Source: Desulfoluna butyratoxydans (GTDB taxonomy: Bacteria > Desulfobacterota > Desulfobacteria > Desulfobacterales > Desulfolunaceae). Taken from it: a stretch of DNA of 64,000 nt. The translations under genes were made by a program, and so were the position numbers. The notes under the pieces were generated by a model. That model saw nothing but the letters and a program-made list of their open reading frames with translations. It searched no databases and was not told the origin of the DNA. Every line of letters starts with the position of its first letter. The stretch's first letter is position 1. Below, piece after piece: positions 27,273 through 35,854 of the stretch. The stretch spans positions 248,001 through 312,000 of the forward strand of contig NZ_CAADHO010000004.1 in the NCBI RefSeq assembly GCF_900699765.1, in the 5' to 3' direction.

Positions 27273-27297
27273 TTCCCCTATAGGGGAAGGGCTAAAG
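27273..27297 (+). promoter_or_regulatory. Perfect TTCCCCTATAGGGGAA operator upstream of eutH
   Basis: A 16-bp perfect palindrome (27273-27288) is followed by GGG and CTAAAG at 27292-27297, the same relative layout as the cut promoter at 61338. The -35 position (AAGGGG) is poor. It lies upstream of the eutH leader RNA. It is a candidate binding site for the MerR-type regulator encoded at 57846. Confidence 0.6.
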
Positions 27298-27408
27298 CAA
27301 TAAACGGACCAACTATGAACATTGTTTGTAAAATAAAATTATTCACTAAGGTCTCTTGTCAATGTGAGTTTATCTGTGTTAAAGATTCTCAAAAATTGGA
27401 GTAGGGCG

Positions 27409-27487
27409 GCACAATGGCGTGCTGCTGAAGAGAGTCGATGAAGCTTGCTACCGGGAGAGGAATACCCAGTTGCAAGTTTTTTTTTGG
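27409..27487 (+). promoter_or_regulatory. ANTAR-type antiterminator leader of eutH
   Basis: P1 is GCAC-AATGGC-GTGC (27409-27422), a hexaloop with A at position 1 and G at position 4. P2 has the loop GATGAA (27437-27442). Its 3' side overlaps a terminator: CTTGC and GCAAG arms with an inner GGG/CCC, then nine T ending at 27487. EutV-type proteins bind such paired hexaloops and prevent the terminator from forming. The rest of 27001-27617 has no gene. Confidence 0.75.
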
Positions 27488-27617
27488 CCAAAATTATCGG
27501 GTGATTGCACAACAAGAGGATAATTTTTGGTCGCACCTTTGATATCCGTCCAGACGCTATTGGGCGGAGCAGGCAGGCGATCCACCACAGACTTTTGTAG
27601 AATTTAGGAGTTTTGTC

Positions 27618-28853
27618 ATGGGCAATATTGGTCAGTTTATTATTTACATTATTATGATCTGCGCTGTGCTGGGCGCATTTTCATACATCAAGGACGATGA
27701 GAGCCCCCTCGGTCAGGAGTTCCTCGAAGGCCTCCACAGCATCGGACCCATCTTCATCCCCACCGCCGGTATCCTTGCCGCCAGCCCCTACCTGTCTGCT
27801 TTTGTAAAAAGCGTATGCGGTCCCATGTTCGGTGCCATCGGTGCTGACCCTGCCATCGCGGCAACCACCATCATCGCTGTTGATATGGGCGGCTACCAGC
27901 TTGCCGATGTTCTGGCCCTCTCCCGTGAAGGCTGGATCATGGCCATGGTTGTTGGTTACATGTCCGGTGCCACCATCGTCTTCTCTATCCCCGTGGGTCT
28001 GACCATGCTGGATAAAAAAGACCACAAATACATGGCACTTGGTGTTATGGCCGGTCTCCTGAGTATTCCCATCGGCGTATTCATCTCCTGCAGCATGCTC
28101 TCCATCTCCGACATGATGGTTCGTGGCATGATCTCTGTAAACGCAGAGTCTGCCTTCGCACTGGGTCTGACGTTCAAGATGATCTTCCTGAACCTCATGC
28201 CCCTGACCATCTTCTGTGTGACCCTGGCCATCGGCCTGAAGATGGTTCCCAACACCATGATCAAAGGCTTCCTCTTCTTCGGTCGCAGCATGAACATTGC
28301 CCTGACCCTGGTGCTTGTCTTCTCCATCGTTGAATACTTCACCGGCTTCTTCGCAAGTGTCTTCGGCTCCTGGGGTTTTGATCCCATCATCGCAGACGAG
28401 GCGGACAACTTCCGTGCCCTGGAGGTTGCCGGTTTCATCGGTATCATGCTCTGCGGTGCCTTCCCCATGGTTTACCTGATCAAGAAGTACGCTGCCGGTC
28501 CCATGGACAAGATTGGTCGCATGGTGGGTCTCGAGAGCGAAGGCGCTGCGGGTATCCTCGCTGCTGCCGCCAACATTCTGGCCATGTTCCGCCTCATCGC
28601 CGACATGCGTCCCAAGGACAAGGTTCTTTGTGTGGCCTTCTCCGTATGCGCCGCCTTCACCTTTGGCGACCACCTCTCCTTCACCGCCAACTTCCAGCCC
28701 AACCTGATCCTTCCCGTTATGGCAGGCAAACTCCTCGGTGGGGCTTCCGGTTTTGGTCTGGCTTACCTCCTCTCTGTTCCCGCGGCCCTGGCCCTGGAGA
28801 AAGAGGAGCAGGAAAATGGCGTTGCTTCCGAAGAGGTTTGCGCTGCAGCCTGA
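27618..28853 (+). CDS. eutH: Ethanolamine transporter EutH
   Basis: 411-aa polytopic inner-membrane protein with about eleven hydrophobic segments and the EutH hallmarks FIPTAGILAASPYLSAFV, AADPAIAATTIIAVDMGGYQLA and FGDHLSFTANFQPN. It facilitates uptake of protonated ethanolamine. TAGGAG lies 8 bases before the ATG. It is monocistronic, with its own leader RNA and terminator, and stands about 600 bp ahead of the main eut operon. It carries both a palindromic operator and an antitermination element, so it may respond to two signals. Confidence 0.95.
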   Translation: MGNIGQFIIYIIMICAVLGAFSYIKDDESPLGQEFLEGLHSIGPIFIPTAGILAASPYLSAFVKSVCGPMFGAIGADPAIAATTIIAVDMGGYQLADVLALSREGWIMAMVVGYMSGATIVFSIPVGLTMLDKKDHKYMALGVMAGLLSIPIGVFISCSMLSISDMMVRGMISVNAESAFALGLTFKMIFLNLMPLTIFCVTLAIGLKMVPNTMIKGFLFFGRSMNIALTLVLVFSIVEYFTGFFASVFGSWGFDPIIADEADNFRALEVAGFIGIMLCGAFPMVYLIKKYAAGPMDKIGRMVGLESEGAAGILAAAANILAMFRLIADMRPKDKVLCVAFSVCAAFTFGDHLSFTANFQPNLILPVMAGKLLGGASGFGLAYLLSVPAALALEKEEQENGVASEEVCAAA

Positions 28854-28954
28854 TCCCGGCTTAAAGCACGGCATGTGTCCTGAAAAAGTGGCGAGAGTCT
28901 CGCCATGGCGTAACATCTGTTCGCAAACCATGGACACTGCATTGTAAGGTCAAG

Positions 28955-28991
28955 AAAGGCCGCGCACGAAGAACGTGCGCGGCCTTTTTTT
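28955..28991 (+). terminator. Terminator after eutH
   Basis: AAAGGCCGCGCACG pairs with CGTGCGCGGCCTTT around a 6-base loop and is followed by T residues; one of the strongest hairpins in the window. Confidence 0.95.
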
Positions 28992-29071
28992 GTGGTGTGG
29001 GGCTGCGTTGGTGTTCAGCCATCGGGAACATGTCTGGCCCGTATGGCGAAAAAGAAAATATAGTGAATTGT

Positions 29072-29087
29072 TGGCATGTGAATTGCT
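29072..29087 (+). promoter_or_regulatory. Possible sigma-54 promoter
   Basis: TGGCATGTGAATTGCT has GG and GC exactly 12 bases apart and matches the consensus TGGCAC-N5-TTGCW except for one base. It lies about 300 bp before the eutS leader. No enhancer-binding protein is encoded in this window. Confidence 0.4.
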
Positions 29088-29369
29088 TATGCTTATTGTC
29101 AGCTAACTCCCTGATGTCACATCGGATGATCTCGGCAGCCCGCGGGTTGCCCCATGGGGGGTGTGGCTGATTTTTTTTGCTGAAATACATACGGTCCTGT
29201 TACGGGTTAGTTAATGACTGTGGCGGGAAAATAATTCGTAAATTCAGGTGGGTACGCCCATGGTTTTTGGCCCGTATCACGGGTTGGACATCAGGGCGAG
29301 ACGTCTGTGTTGAAAAAAAGGCTTGTCAATATTTATGTGGTTATGGTACGCACTAAGCAACTTATTTTG

Positions 29370-29448
29370 TTACACAACGGCGTGTAATGTCAGCGATGAT
29401 GCTTGTATCGGGGTTGGAAGTTCCAGATTCCCGTTACAGGCTTTTTTT
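29370..29448 (+). promoter_or_regulatory. ANTAR-type antiterminator leader of the eutS operon
   Basis: P1 is TTACAC-AACGGC-GTGTAA (29370-29387). P2 is AGC-GATGAT-GCT (29392-29403). The terminator uses GCTTGTATCGGG (29401-29412) and CCCGTTACAGGC (29430-29441) plus seven T. P2 and the terminator share GCT, so they are mutually exclusive. The element ends just before the eutS GTG. Confidence 0.8.
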
Positions 29449-29464
29449 GTTTTTGGGGGATGAA

Positions 29465-29824
29465 GTGATAGTTGACGCAAGCGAACAGAAGCAACGGGTC
29501 ATTCAAGAATATGTGCCGGGTAAACAGGTTACCCTGGCCCATGTAATTGCCAGCCCCCACAAAAGCATTTACATGAAGCTCGGGCTGGACGACGAGGCGG
29601 GCGACGCCATCGGGATCCTGACCATTACACCGAGCGAAGGGGTGATCATTGCCGCAGACATCGCCACCAAGGCTGCCGGGGTCGAGATCGGCTTTCTCGA
29701 TCGGTTCGGCGGGTCCTTGGTTCTGGTGGGAGATGTGGCCAGCGTGGAGTCGGCCCTTAAGGGGGTCCTTGACTACTTTGACGAGGTGCTGCATTACGCA
29801 TCCGTGGAAATGACAAGGTCCTGA
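29465..29824 (+). CDS. eutS: EutS/PduU-type shell protein
   Basis: 119-aa circularly permuted BMC shell protein. [23 protein letters not shown] matches the opening of EutS, and the BMC fold continues to [31 protein letters not shown]. The family is about 110 aa. The start is GTG at 29465 with GGGGGATGAA upstream. The open frame extends upstream to 29387, but that part lies inside the leader RNA and terminator and has no shell-protein similarity. First gene of the eutS-P-V-W group. Confidence 0.9.
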   Translation: MIVDASEQKQRVIQEYVPGKQVTLAHVIASPHKSIYMKLGLDDEAGDAIGILTITPSEGVIIAADIATKAAGVEIGFLDRFGGSLVLVGDVASVESALKGVLDYFDEVLHYASVEMTRS

Positions 29825-29827
29825 TCC

Positions 29828-30268
29828 ATGGCAGATGAAACGAAACAGAAAAAGATGATGCTCATCGGGGAGTCCGGGGTGGGGAAGACCACCTTGATTC
29901 AAGTGCTCTCCGGCGAAGGCTTTTCATCGAAGAAGACCCAGGCCGTGGAGTTTTGCGGCCGGTTCATCGACACCCCCGGTGAGTTCCTTGAAAACAGGCG
30001 TTTTTATCCCGCCCTGATCACTTCGTCGGCAGATTGCGACGTGGTGGCCATGGTGCAGGACGCCACGCGGATCAGCAGCCTGTTTCCGCCGCAGTTTTCT
30101 TCCATCTTCACCCGAAAGGTCATCGGTATCGTGACCAAGGTGGATGTCGAGGGATGCAACGTGGAGAGGGCAGAGCGATTCCTGGCAAACGCCGGGGTAA
30201 AAGAGATTATCCGGTCCAGTTCAAAGACGAACGTCGGCCTTGATATTTTGCACGAGCTGCTGGCCTGA
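29828..30268 (+). CDS. eutP: EutP/PduV-like small GTPase
   Basis: 146-aa P-loop protein: MMLIGESGVGKTTLIQVL is the Walker A region, FIDTPGEFLENRRFYPALI carries the DTPG switch II, and IGIVTKVD is the nucleotide-specificity block (TKxD). Members of this family associate with BMC shells or act as acetate kinase-like enzymes; which applies here is not shown. It begins 3 nt after eutS. Confidence 0.9.
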   Translation: MADETKQKKMMLIGESGVGKTTLIQVLSGEGFSSKKTQAVEFCGRFIDTPGEFLENRRFYPALITSSADCDVVAMVQDATRISSLFPPQFSSIFTRKVIGIVTKVDVEGCNVERAERFLANAGVKEIIRSSSKTNVGLDILHELLA

Positions 30269-30333
30269 TTTCAGGGCATCTCTCCTTTTTTTGAGTTTAC
30301 GGCAGCACACGAGACACGCAGGAGTTAGAACGC

Positions 30334-30903
30334 ATGGGGTACAGAATTGTCATAGCGGATGACGAGCCCATTACACGCATGGACATTCGGGAAATTCTCG
30401 AAGGGGCCGGCTACGAAGTACTGGGTGAAGCGTCCGACGGCTTCGACGCCGTGGAAATGTGCCGCAAGCACAAGCCGGATCTTGTGTTGATGGACATCAA
30501 GATGCCGCTTTTGGACGGCCTCAAGGCGTCCCGGATGATCCGGGATGAAAGCACCGCAGGGGGAATCCTCCTGCTGACGGCCTACAGCGGCAAAGAGTTT
30601 GTGGAGCAGGCCAAGGATGTCGGCGTCATGGGGTATGTGGTAAAGCCCGTGAAAGAAGAGTCCCTGTTGCCCATGGTGGAAATTGCCGTGGCCAAGGGCG
30701 CCGAGATCGCCAAGATGGAAAGCGACATGCAGAAGGCCCAGGGCCAGCTGGAAGGCCGCAAGATGGTGGAACGGGCCAAGGGCATCCTGATGAAGACGTA
30801 TAACATCAGTGAGGACGTCGCCTATAACCGAATTCGTAAGCTGAGCATGGACAAGCGGTGCTCCATGAAGGAGATCGCCAAGGTCATCGTTCTGAACGGT
30901 TGA
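30334..30903 (+). CDS. eutV: EutV-type response regulator with ANTAR RNA-binding domain
   Basis: 189 aa. The receiver domain (residues 1-120) has the acidic pair in IADDEPITRMD, the phosphorylated Asp in LVLMDIKMP (about residue 54), Thr in LLLTAYSG and Lys in VVKPVKEE. A coiled linker leads to the ANTAR domain (about 130-188, KMVERAKGILMKTYNISEDVAYNRIRKLSMDK). ANTAR proteins bind paired hexaloop RNA hairpins to stop termination. Its likely targets are the three leaders at 27409, 29370 and 32453. It is followed by its kinase 18 nt later. Confidence 0.95.
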   Translation: MGYRIVIADDEPITRMDIREILEGAGYEVLGEASDGFDAVEMCRKHKPDLVLMDIKMPLLDGLKASRMIRDESTAGGILLLTAYSGKEFVEQAKDVGVMGYVVKPVKEESLLPMVEIAVAKGAEIAKMESDMQKAQGQLEGRKMVERAKGILMKTYNISEDVAYNRIRKLSMDKRCSMKEIAKVIVLNG

Positions 30904-30920
30904 CCGGTGGACGGGAGTCG

Positions 30921-32396
30921 ATGGGGATTCACATGATCGAAGAACTTTGCTGCAAACACAACGACCTGACCGCCAAGGACATCGCCAAGCTGAAGTCCGT
31001 GGCGGAAAACCTCGGTATGATAGCCGATTGCACGGGTGCCGATATTTTTATCGACTGCATCACGCGTGATCCGGACGAGGCCGTTGTGGTGGCCCAGGCC
31101 AAACCCAACAGCCAGGAGTCCCTGTACAAGGGATCGGTTGTGGGGGAGCTTGCCTATCGCAGCAAGGAACCGGCGGTCTTAAGGACCCTGGACGTGGGCA
31201 TGCCCACCTCCGACATGTGGGCCGTGACCCAGGAGAACAAGAACGTCCGCCAGAACGTCTCCCCCATCAAGAACGATGAGGGGCGCGTCATCGGGGTGCT
31301 TATTGCGGAGAAGGACATCACCGACCATGTGAAGACCAAGAACAACCTCTCGGTCCTCTCCCGCACCACGGAACAGCTCATGGAAGCCCTGATGACCTCG
31401 CGCCACCGGGACCACAACCTGCCGTATCACGACAGCGACGGCATTGTGATGTTCAACGAAACAGGGATCTCCACCTATGTGAACCCCGTTGCCGAGACCA
31501 TCTATCGCAAGCTGGGGTATCTGGACAAGCTGGAAGGGATCCATTTTTCCAACATGGCCCTGGACCAGGTTGTGTTTCAGGATGTCCTTGAAAAGAGGCA
31601 ACTGAGCCACAACGAAGTGAAGGTGGGCAGCCTGGTGTTGAACCTGAAGTATGCCGTGATGAAGAACAGGGATTTCAAAGTCTCCGGAGTGGTGATGCTG
31701 ATGAGGGATGAGACGGACGCTAAGGCCAAAGAGAAGGAACTGATTCTCAAGTCCGTGGCCATCAGGGAGATTCACCATCGGGTGAAGAACAACCTGCAGA
31801 CCATTGCCAGCCTGCTTCGGCTCCAGTCCCGCAGGGTGGACAATGTCTCGGCAAAGACCGCCTTCAGCGAGAGCATCAGTCGCGTGCTGAGCATCGCAGC
31901 CACCCACGAGATCCTTGCCCAGAACGGCGTGGACGACGTGGACCTTCTTACCATGCTCCAGCGCATCAAGAGCAGCATCGTGGACTACTCGGTGGTGGGC
32001 GGCAAGGAGGTGAGGATTCTCATTCAGGGGGACACCTTCATGTGCAACTCCGATACGGCCACCTCCATAGCCCTGGTCACCAACGAGGTGATCCAGAACA
32101 GTTTAAAGCACGCCTTCAAGGGGCGGGAAAAGGGCAACATCTGCGTGGAGATCTGCAAGGCGTCCACCTACGGCAACATCGTCATCACCGACGACGGGGT
32201 GGGCTTTGACGTGGGGCAGGTCCGGGAAGGCGCCCTTGGCACACGGATCGTCAACAGCATTGTAAAAGACAAGCTCCACGGGACCCTCACCACGGAATCG
32301 GGTGAGGGGGGCACCAAGGTGCTCTTTGATTTTCCCCTGGACGAGGCCACCAGCCAGGAACGGCCGGAGTACCCCTCGATTCCGCAAACCAGCTGA
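30921..32396 (+). CDS. eutW: EutW-type sensor histidine kinase
   Basis: 491 aa, soluble, with no membrane segments. The N-terminal part (MIEELCCKHNDLTAKDIAKLKSVAENLG) is the H_kinase_N sensor of EutW-type kinases. A PAS-like region around FNETGISTYVNPVAETIYRKLG follows. The HisKA_2 block contains IREIHHRVKNNLQTIASLLRLQSRR with the phosphorylated His near residue 290. A HATPase domain ends the protein (NEVIQNSLKHAF, ITDDGVGFD). In homologous systems the kinase senses ethanolamine and phosphorylates EutV. The start at 30921 has GGGAG upstream; the longer frame overlaps eutV. Confidence 0.95.
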   Translation: MGIHMIEELCCKHNDLTAKDIAKLKSVAENLGMIADCTGADIFIDCITRDPDEAVVVAQAKPNSQESLYKGSVVGELAYRSKEPAVLRTLDVGMPTSDMWAVTQENKNVRQNVSPIKNDEGRVIGVLIAEKDITDHVKTKNNLSVLSRTTEQLMEALMTSRHRDHNLPYHDSDGIVMFNETGISTYVNPVAETIYRKLGYLDKLEGIHFSNMALDQVVFQDVLEKRQLSHNEVKVGSLVLNLKYAVMKNRDFKVSGVVMLMRDETDAKAKEKELILKSVAIREIHHRVKNNLQTIASLLRLQSRRVDNVSAKTAFSESISRVLSIAATHEILAQNGVDDVDLLTMLQRIKSSIVDYSVVGGKEVRILIQGDTFMCNSDTATSIALVTNEVIQNSLKHAFKGREKGNICVEICKASTYGNIVITDDGVGFDVGQVREGALGTRIVNSIVKDKLHGTLTTESGEGGTKVLFDFPLDEATSQERPEYPSIPQTS

Positions 32397-32452
32397 ACAC
32401 AATCGGGGCCGGCAAGACCGGCACAACCCGACGAGCATACAAGTTGAAGCTT

Positions 32453-32534
32453 CCACAATGGGGTGGGGGCGCCTGAAAGGCGATGAAGCCTGGAGAACCC
32501 GCGGATGTGGTGCGGAGATCTTCAGGCTTTTTTT
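32453..32534 (+). promoter_or_regulatory. ANTAR-type antiterminator leader of eutA1
   Basis: P1 is CCAC-AATGGG-GTGG (32453-32466), matching the AANGRR loop known for EutV targets. P2 is AGGC-GATGAA-GCCT (32478-32491). The terminator arms are AAGCCTGGAGA (32486-32496) and TCTTCAGGCTT (32519-32529) with seven T to 32534. P2 and the terminator share AAGCCT, so only one can form. Confidence 0.85.
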
Positions 32535-32587
32535 GTTTTAGGACCGCAGGAACGGGTCAGGATCGTAGAAAAGGACGGAGTTTATTC

Positions 32588-34018
32588 ATGAAAGAGAGCA
32601 TCTTAAGCGTCGGTATCGACATCGGTACCTCCACCACACAGCTGGTTTTCAGCCGGATTACCATTGAAAACACAGCCTCCATGATATCCGTCCCCCGTAT
32701 CACCATTGCCGACAAAGAGGTGGTCTACAGAAGCGACATCCACTTTACCCCCCTGAAGTCAAATACCGAAATCGATGGGGAGAAAGTACGCCTCATCGTC
32801 AAGCACGAGTATGAAAAGGCCGGGGTCGTCCCCGAGCAGGTCCAGACCGGGGCCGTGATCATCACCGGTGAAACCGCCCGGAAAGAGAACGCCGCCGAGG
32901 TGCAAAAAGCCCTCTCCCATTTTGCCGGGGAGTTTGTGGTGGCCACGGCAGGGCCTGCCCTTGAGGGCATCATCGCGGGCAAGGGGGCCAACGCCTCGGG
33001 TGAGTCCAAGAAACGGGGGGCCGTGGTGGCCAACCTCGATATCGGCGGGGGCACCACCAACATCGCCGTCTTCGACAACGGGGAGGTCATCGACACCAGC
33101 TGCCTGGACATCGGCGGCCGACTCATCAAGGTGGACGGCGGTAAGATCGCCTACATCTCCGACAAGATGCAGAAACTTGCCGAGGCCAACCATGTGCCCA
33201 TTGCCGTGGGGCAGCCCGTGGACCGGGGTTTTCTCACCAAAATCGTCATCCGCATGAGCGAGCTCCTGGAAGAGGTGGTGGGCATCCGGCCCCCCACGGA
33301 CGATCTGGCCCTCATCTGCACGGACAAGGACCTGCGCCGGGACTACACCATCGATTACGTGACCATCTCAGGGGGCGTGGCCGACTGCCTGAAAGACGAA
33401 ATCACCTGCGACTCCTTTTTGTACGGGGACATCGGCCTTCTGCTGGGCCAGGCCATCGCACACTCTCTCATCGGCAAAAAGATCCCCGTGCTTATCCCGG
33501 CCGAGACCATCGGCGCCACGGTGGTGGGGGCCGGTTCCCATACCACGGATATCAGCGGAAGCACCATCTCCGTGAGCTGCGAGAGCCTTCCCATCCAGAA
33601 CATTCCGGTGCTCAAGCTTTCACGTGAGGACGAGGCCCTTCCCTTCGAGTCCTGGGGCGCGATCATCCGGGACAAGGTGGCCTGGTTCAGGCTCCAGGAA
33701 GGGGAGAAGCAGATGCCCGCCCTGGCCTTCAAAGGCCCCAGGGACATCGGGTTTCAGCAGATCCACTGCCTGGCCGAGAGCATTCTGGAGGGCATGGACG
33801 CGGTGCTGCAGGAGGAGGCTCCCCTCACCGTGGTGGTGGAAAACGACCTGGCCAAGGCCCTGGGGCAGACCCTTCAGGTCAAGCTGGGGGACCGCAAGGA
33901 AGTGATCTGTATCGATACGGTGAAGGTGGAAAACGGAGACTACATCGACATCGGTCGCAAGCTTGCCGGGGGCAACGTGGTCCCCGTCATCGTCAAGACA
34001 CTGTTGTTCAGCTATTAA
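32588..34018 (+). CDS. eutA: Ethanolamine ammonia-lyase reactivating factor EutA (copy 1)
   Basis: 476-aa actin/HSP70-fold ATPase that exchanges damaged cobalamin on ethanolamine ammonia-lyase. SVGIDIGTSTTQLVFSRI is the phosphate-1 loop. ITGETARKENA, VANLDIGGGTTNIAVFDNG (phosphate-2) and ATVVGAGSHTTDISGSTI are the other family blocks. Start at 32588 (MKESI), with GGACGGAG upstream; the longer frame runs back through the leader terminator. It lies downstream of its own antitermination element and ahead of the permease and EutB1C1. A second copy is at 54067. Confidence 0.95.
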   Translation: MKESILSVGIDIGTSTTQLVFSRITIENTASMISVPRITIADKEVVYRSDIHFTPLKSNTEIDGEKVRLIVKHEYEKAGVVPEQVQTGAVIITGETARKENAAEVQKALSHFAGEFVVATAGPALEGIIAGKGANASGESKKRGAVVANLDIGGGTTNIAVFDNGEVIDTSCLDIGGRLIKVDGGKIAYISDKMQKLAEANHVPIAVGQPVDRGFLTKIVIRMSELLEEVVGIRPPTDDLALICTDKDLRRDYTIDYVTISGGVADCLKDEITCDSFLYGDIGLLLGQAIAHSLIGKKIPVLIPAETIGATVVGAGSHTTDISGSTISVSCESLPIQNIPVLKLSREDEALPFESWGAIIRDKVAWFRLQEGEKQMPALAFKGPRDIGFQQIHCLAESILEGMDAVLQEEAPLTVVVENDLAKALGQTLQVKLGDRKEVICIDTVKVENGDYIDIGRKLAGGNVVPVIVKTLLFSY

Positions 34019-34051
34019 CACGGCGATGCAACCACACAGGAACCACCCGGA

Positions 34052-34083
34052 GGCGGCGAGGCCCTTAGGCAGGGTACGCCGCC
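34052..34083. other. Hairpin between eutA1 and the permease gene
   Basis: GGCGGCG (34052-34058) pairs with CGCCGCC (34077-34083). There is no T run, so an mRNA-processing or stabilising role is more likely than termination. Confidence 0.45.
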
Positions 34084-34194
34084 CCGTCAAACGAGACAAG
34101 GAGGGCGATAGAAGAGACGAGACAGAGCGGACGGTTTTATTGATGAAGTCGACGAGATGATTTTTTCAAGAATACTGTTTTTCAAGGAGGCGTT

Positions 34195-35655
34195 ATGTCA
34201 GGCAAGAGTGCTGTAAAAGTTCAAGACGATTATTACGCGCAGAGGGAATTGAAAAAAGGAGCGGCCGGTTGGGTCCTTCTCTCCTTTCTGGGCGTCGCGT
34301 ACGTAATTTCCGGCGACTTCGCCGGGTGGAACTTTGGTATCGAAAAAGCAGGGTGGGGCGGTCTTCTCATCGCCACGGTCCTCATGGCGGTCATGTACAC
34401 CAGCATGGTTCTCTCCGAGGCCGAGCTGGCAACCATCATGCCCTCTGCGGGCGGTGGGTCTGAGTTTGCCAAGCGGGCCTTCGGTCCCCTGGGCGGCTAC
34501 ATCACAGGCACGGCCATTCTTCTGGAATACGCCATCGCACCTGCGGCCATTGCATGTTTCATTGCCGGGTACTGCGGCTCGCTCTTCGGAGCCGGAGGCT
34601 CTCTTCTCGGGATGGTCCCCGAGGCCATGCAGGGAGGGGTCTCCATGCTGCTGGGCGGCACCTGGATGACCAAGGCCCTTTTTTACGGCATTTTTGTAGG
34701 GGTGCACCTTTACGGTGTGGGCGAGGCCCTGACCCTGATCATGGTGGTCACCGTCATCGCCGTGGCAGCCCTTGTGGCCTTCATCGTTTCGATGATCCCC
34801 CATTTCAACATGGCCAACCTCTTTGACATGAAGCCCGCTGCCGATGTGGCAGGTGCCACCACCTTTCTGCCCAACGGCTGGCTCGGTGTGTGGGCGGCGC
34901 TTCCCTTCGGGATGTGGTTCTTCCTCGGCGTGGAAGGGGTGCCCCTGGCAGCTGAAGAGTGCGAGGATCCCACCAAGGATATGCCGAAAGCCATTATCGT
35001 CTCCATGACCACGCTTCTGATCTTTGCCGCCCTGATTCTCTTTTTCGGGCCCGGCGGCTCCTCGGCTTTCCTGATCCGCGATGCTGCAGACCCCCTCATC
35101 GGGGCCATCCAGTCTCCCAACGCGTACGGCGGGCCGACCTTTGTCAGCCGCATGATCAACGTGGTGGGCCTTGCAGGCCTCGTGGCCAGTTTCTTCTCGC
35201 TCATCTACGGTGCGTCCCGGCAGTTTTTCGCCATGAGCCGTGCGGGCATGCTGCCCACGTTTTTGTCCCTCACCGGGACGCGCAAGACCCCGTATGTCTC
35301 GCTCATCGTCATCGGGTCCATCGGGTTTGCCCTCTCCCTTGTGGTGGACGGCGACAGCCTGCTGGTGGTGGCGGTATTCGGTGCCTCCATCTCCTACATC
35401 ATGATGACGGCATCCCACTATGTGCTGCGCGTCAAGGAACCCGATCTCTACCGTCCCTACAGAACCCCGGGCGGCAGGATCACCTCCGGCGTGAGCACGG
35501 TCCTCGGCTGTTTCGCTTTTGTGGCCTGCTACCTGGCCAACGCCAAGATGACCATGATCGCAGCCCTCGTCTTCGTGCTGCTGATCGTCTACTACCTGGT
35601 CTACAGTCGGCACCACCTCATCGACTACGACCCGTCCGAAGACGACTTGAATTAG
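34195..35655 (+). CDS. eat: Ethanolamine permease (APC superfamily)
   Basis: 486-aa amino-acid/polyamine/organocation permease with about 12 helices. ISGDFAGWNFGIEKAGWGGLLIA and MPSAGGGSEFAKRAFGPLGGYITG match the ethanolamine permease family closely. FFLGVEGVPLAAEECEDPTKDMPK is the conserved helix-6/loop segment. AAGGAGGCG lies upstream of the ATG. Together with EutH it gives two uptake routes, likely active for low external ethanolamine and facilitative for high, by analogy with other eut loci. Confidence 0.9.
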   Translation: MSGKSAVKVQDDYYAQRELKKGAAGWVLLSFLGVAYVISGDFAGWNFGIEKAGWGGLLIATVLMAVMYTSMVLSEAELATIMPSAGGGSEFAKRAFGPLGGYITGTAILLEYAIAPAAIACFIAGYCGSLFGAGGSLLGMVPEAMQGGVSMLLGGTWMTKALFYGIFVGVHLYGVGEALTLIMVVTVIAVAALVAFIVSMIPHFNMANLFDMKPAADVAGATTFLPNGWLGVWAALPFGMWFFLGVEGVPLAAEECEDPTKDMPKAIIVSMTTLLIFAALILFFGPGGSSAFLIRDAADPLIGAIQSPNAYGGPTFVSRMINVVGLAGLVASFFSLIYGASRQFFAMSRAGMLPTFLSLTGTRKTPYVSLIVIGSIGFALSLVVDGDSLLVVAVFGASISYIMMTASHYVLRVKEPDLYRPYRTPGGRITSGVSTVLGCFAFVACYLANAKMTMIAALVFVLLIVYYLVYSRHHLIDYDPSEDDLN

Positions 35656-35671
35656 GTTTTACATCATCGGC

Positions 35672-35699
35672 CGGCCCCGGATTGTCACAACCGGGGCCG
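35672..35699. other. GC-rich hairpin after the permease gene
   Basis: CGGCCCCGG (35672-35680) and CCGGGGCCG (35691-35699) with an inner TTGT/ACAA. No T tract follows. Confidence 0.5.
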
Positions 35700-35854
35700 A
35701 CCGGTGAAGCAACATATGATGACATGGCGGCCCCGCCTCTGGCGGGGACGCCCAAAGCGGATTCCCTTACAAAGGCGTTCGGGAGAAGTGCACCACGGTG
35801 GAAGGACGGGCCCATGTCCGCGCCCCCGCCGAGCTCGGAAGGAGCGCACGCGTT

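Noticed and set aside
29387..29464. In-frame ATG 26 codons upstream of the chosen eutS start
   Set aside because: It lies within the antiterminator and terminator, and the added residues do not match EutS.
34142..34147. GATGAA before the permease gene, as a possible P2 loop
   Set aside because: No stem around it, no P1 loop upstream and no terminator.
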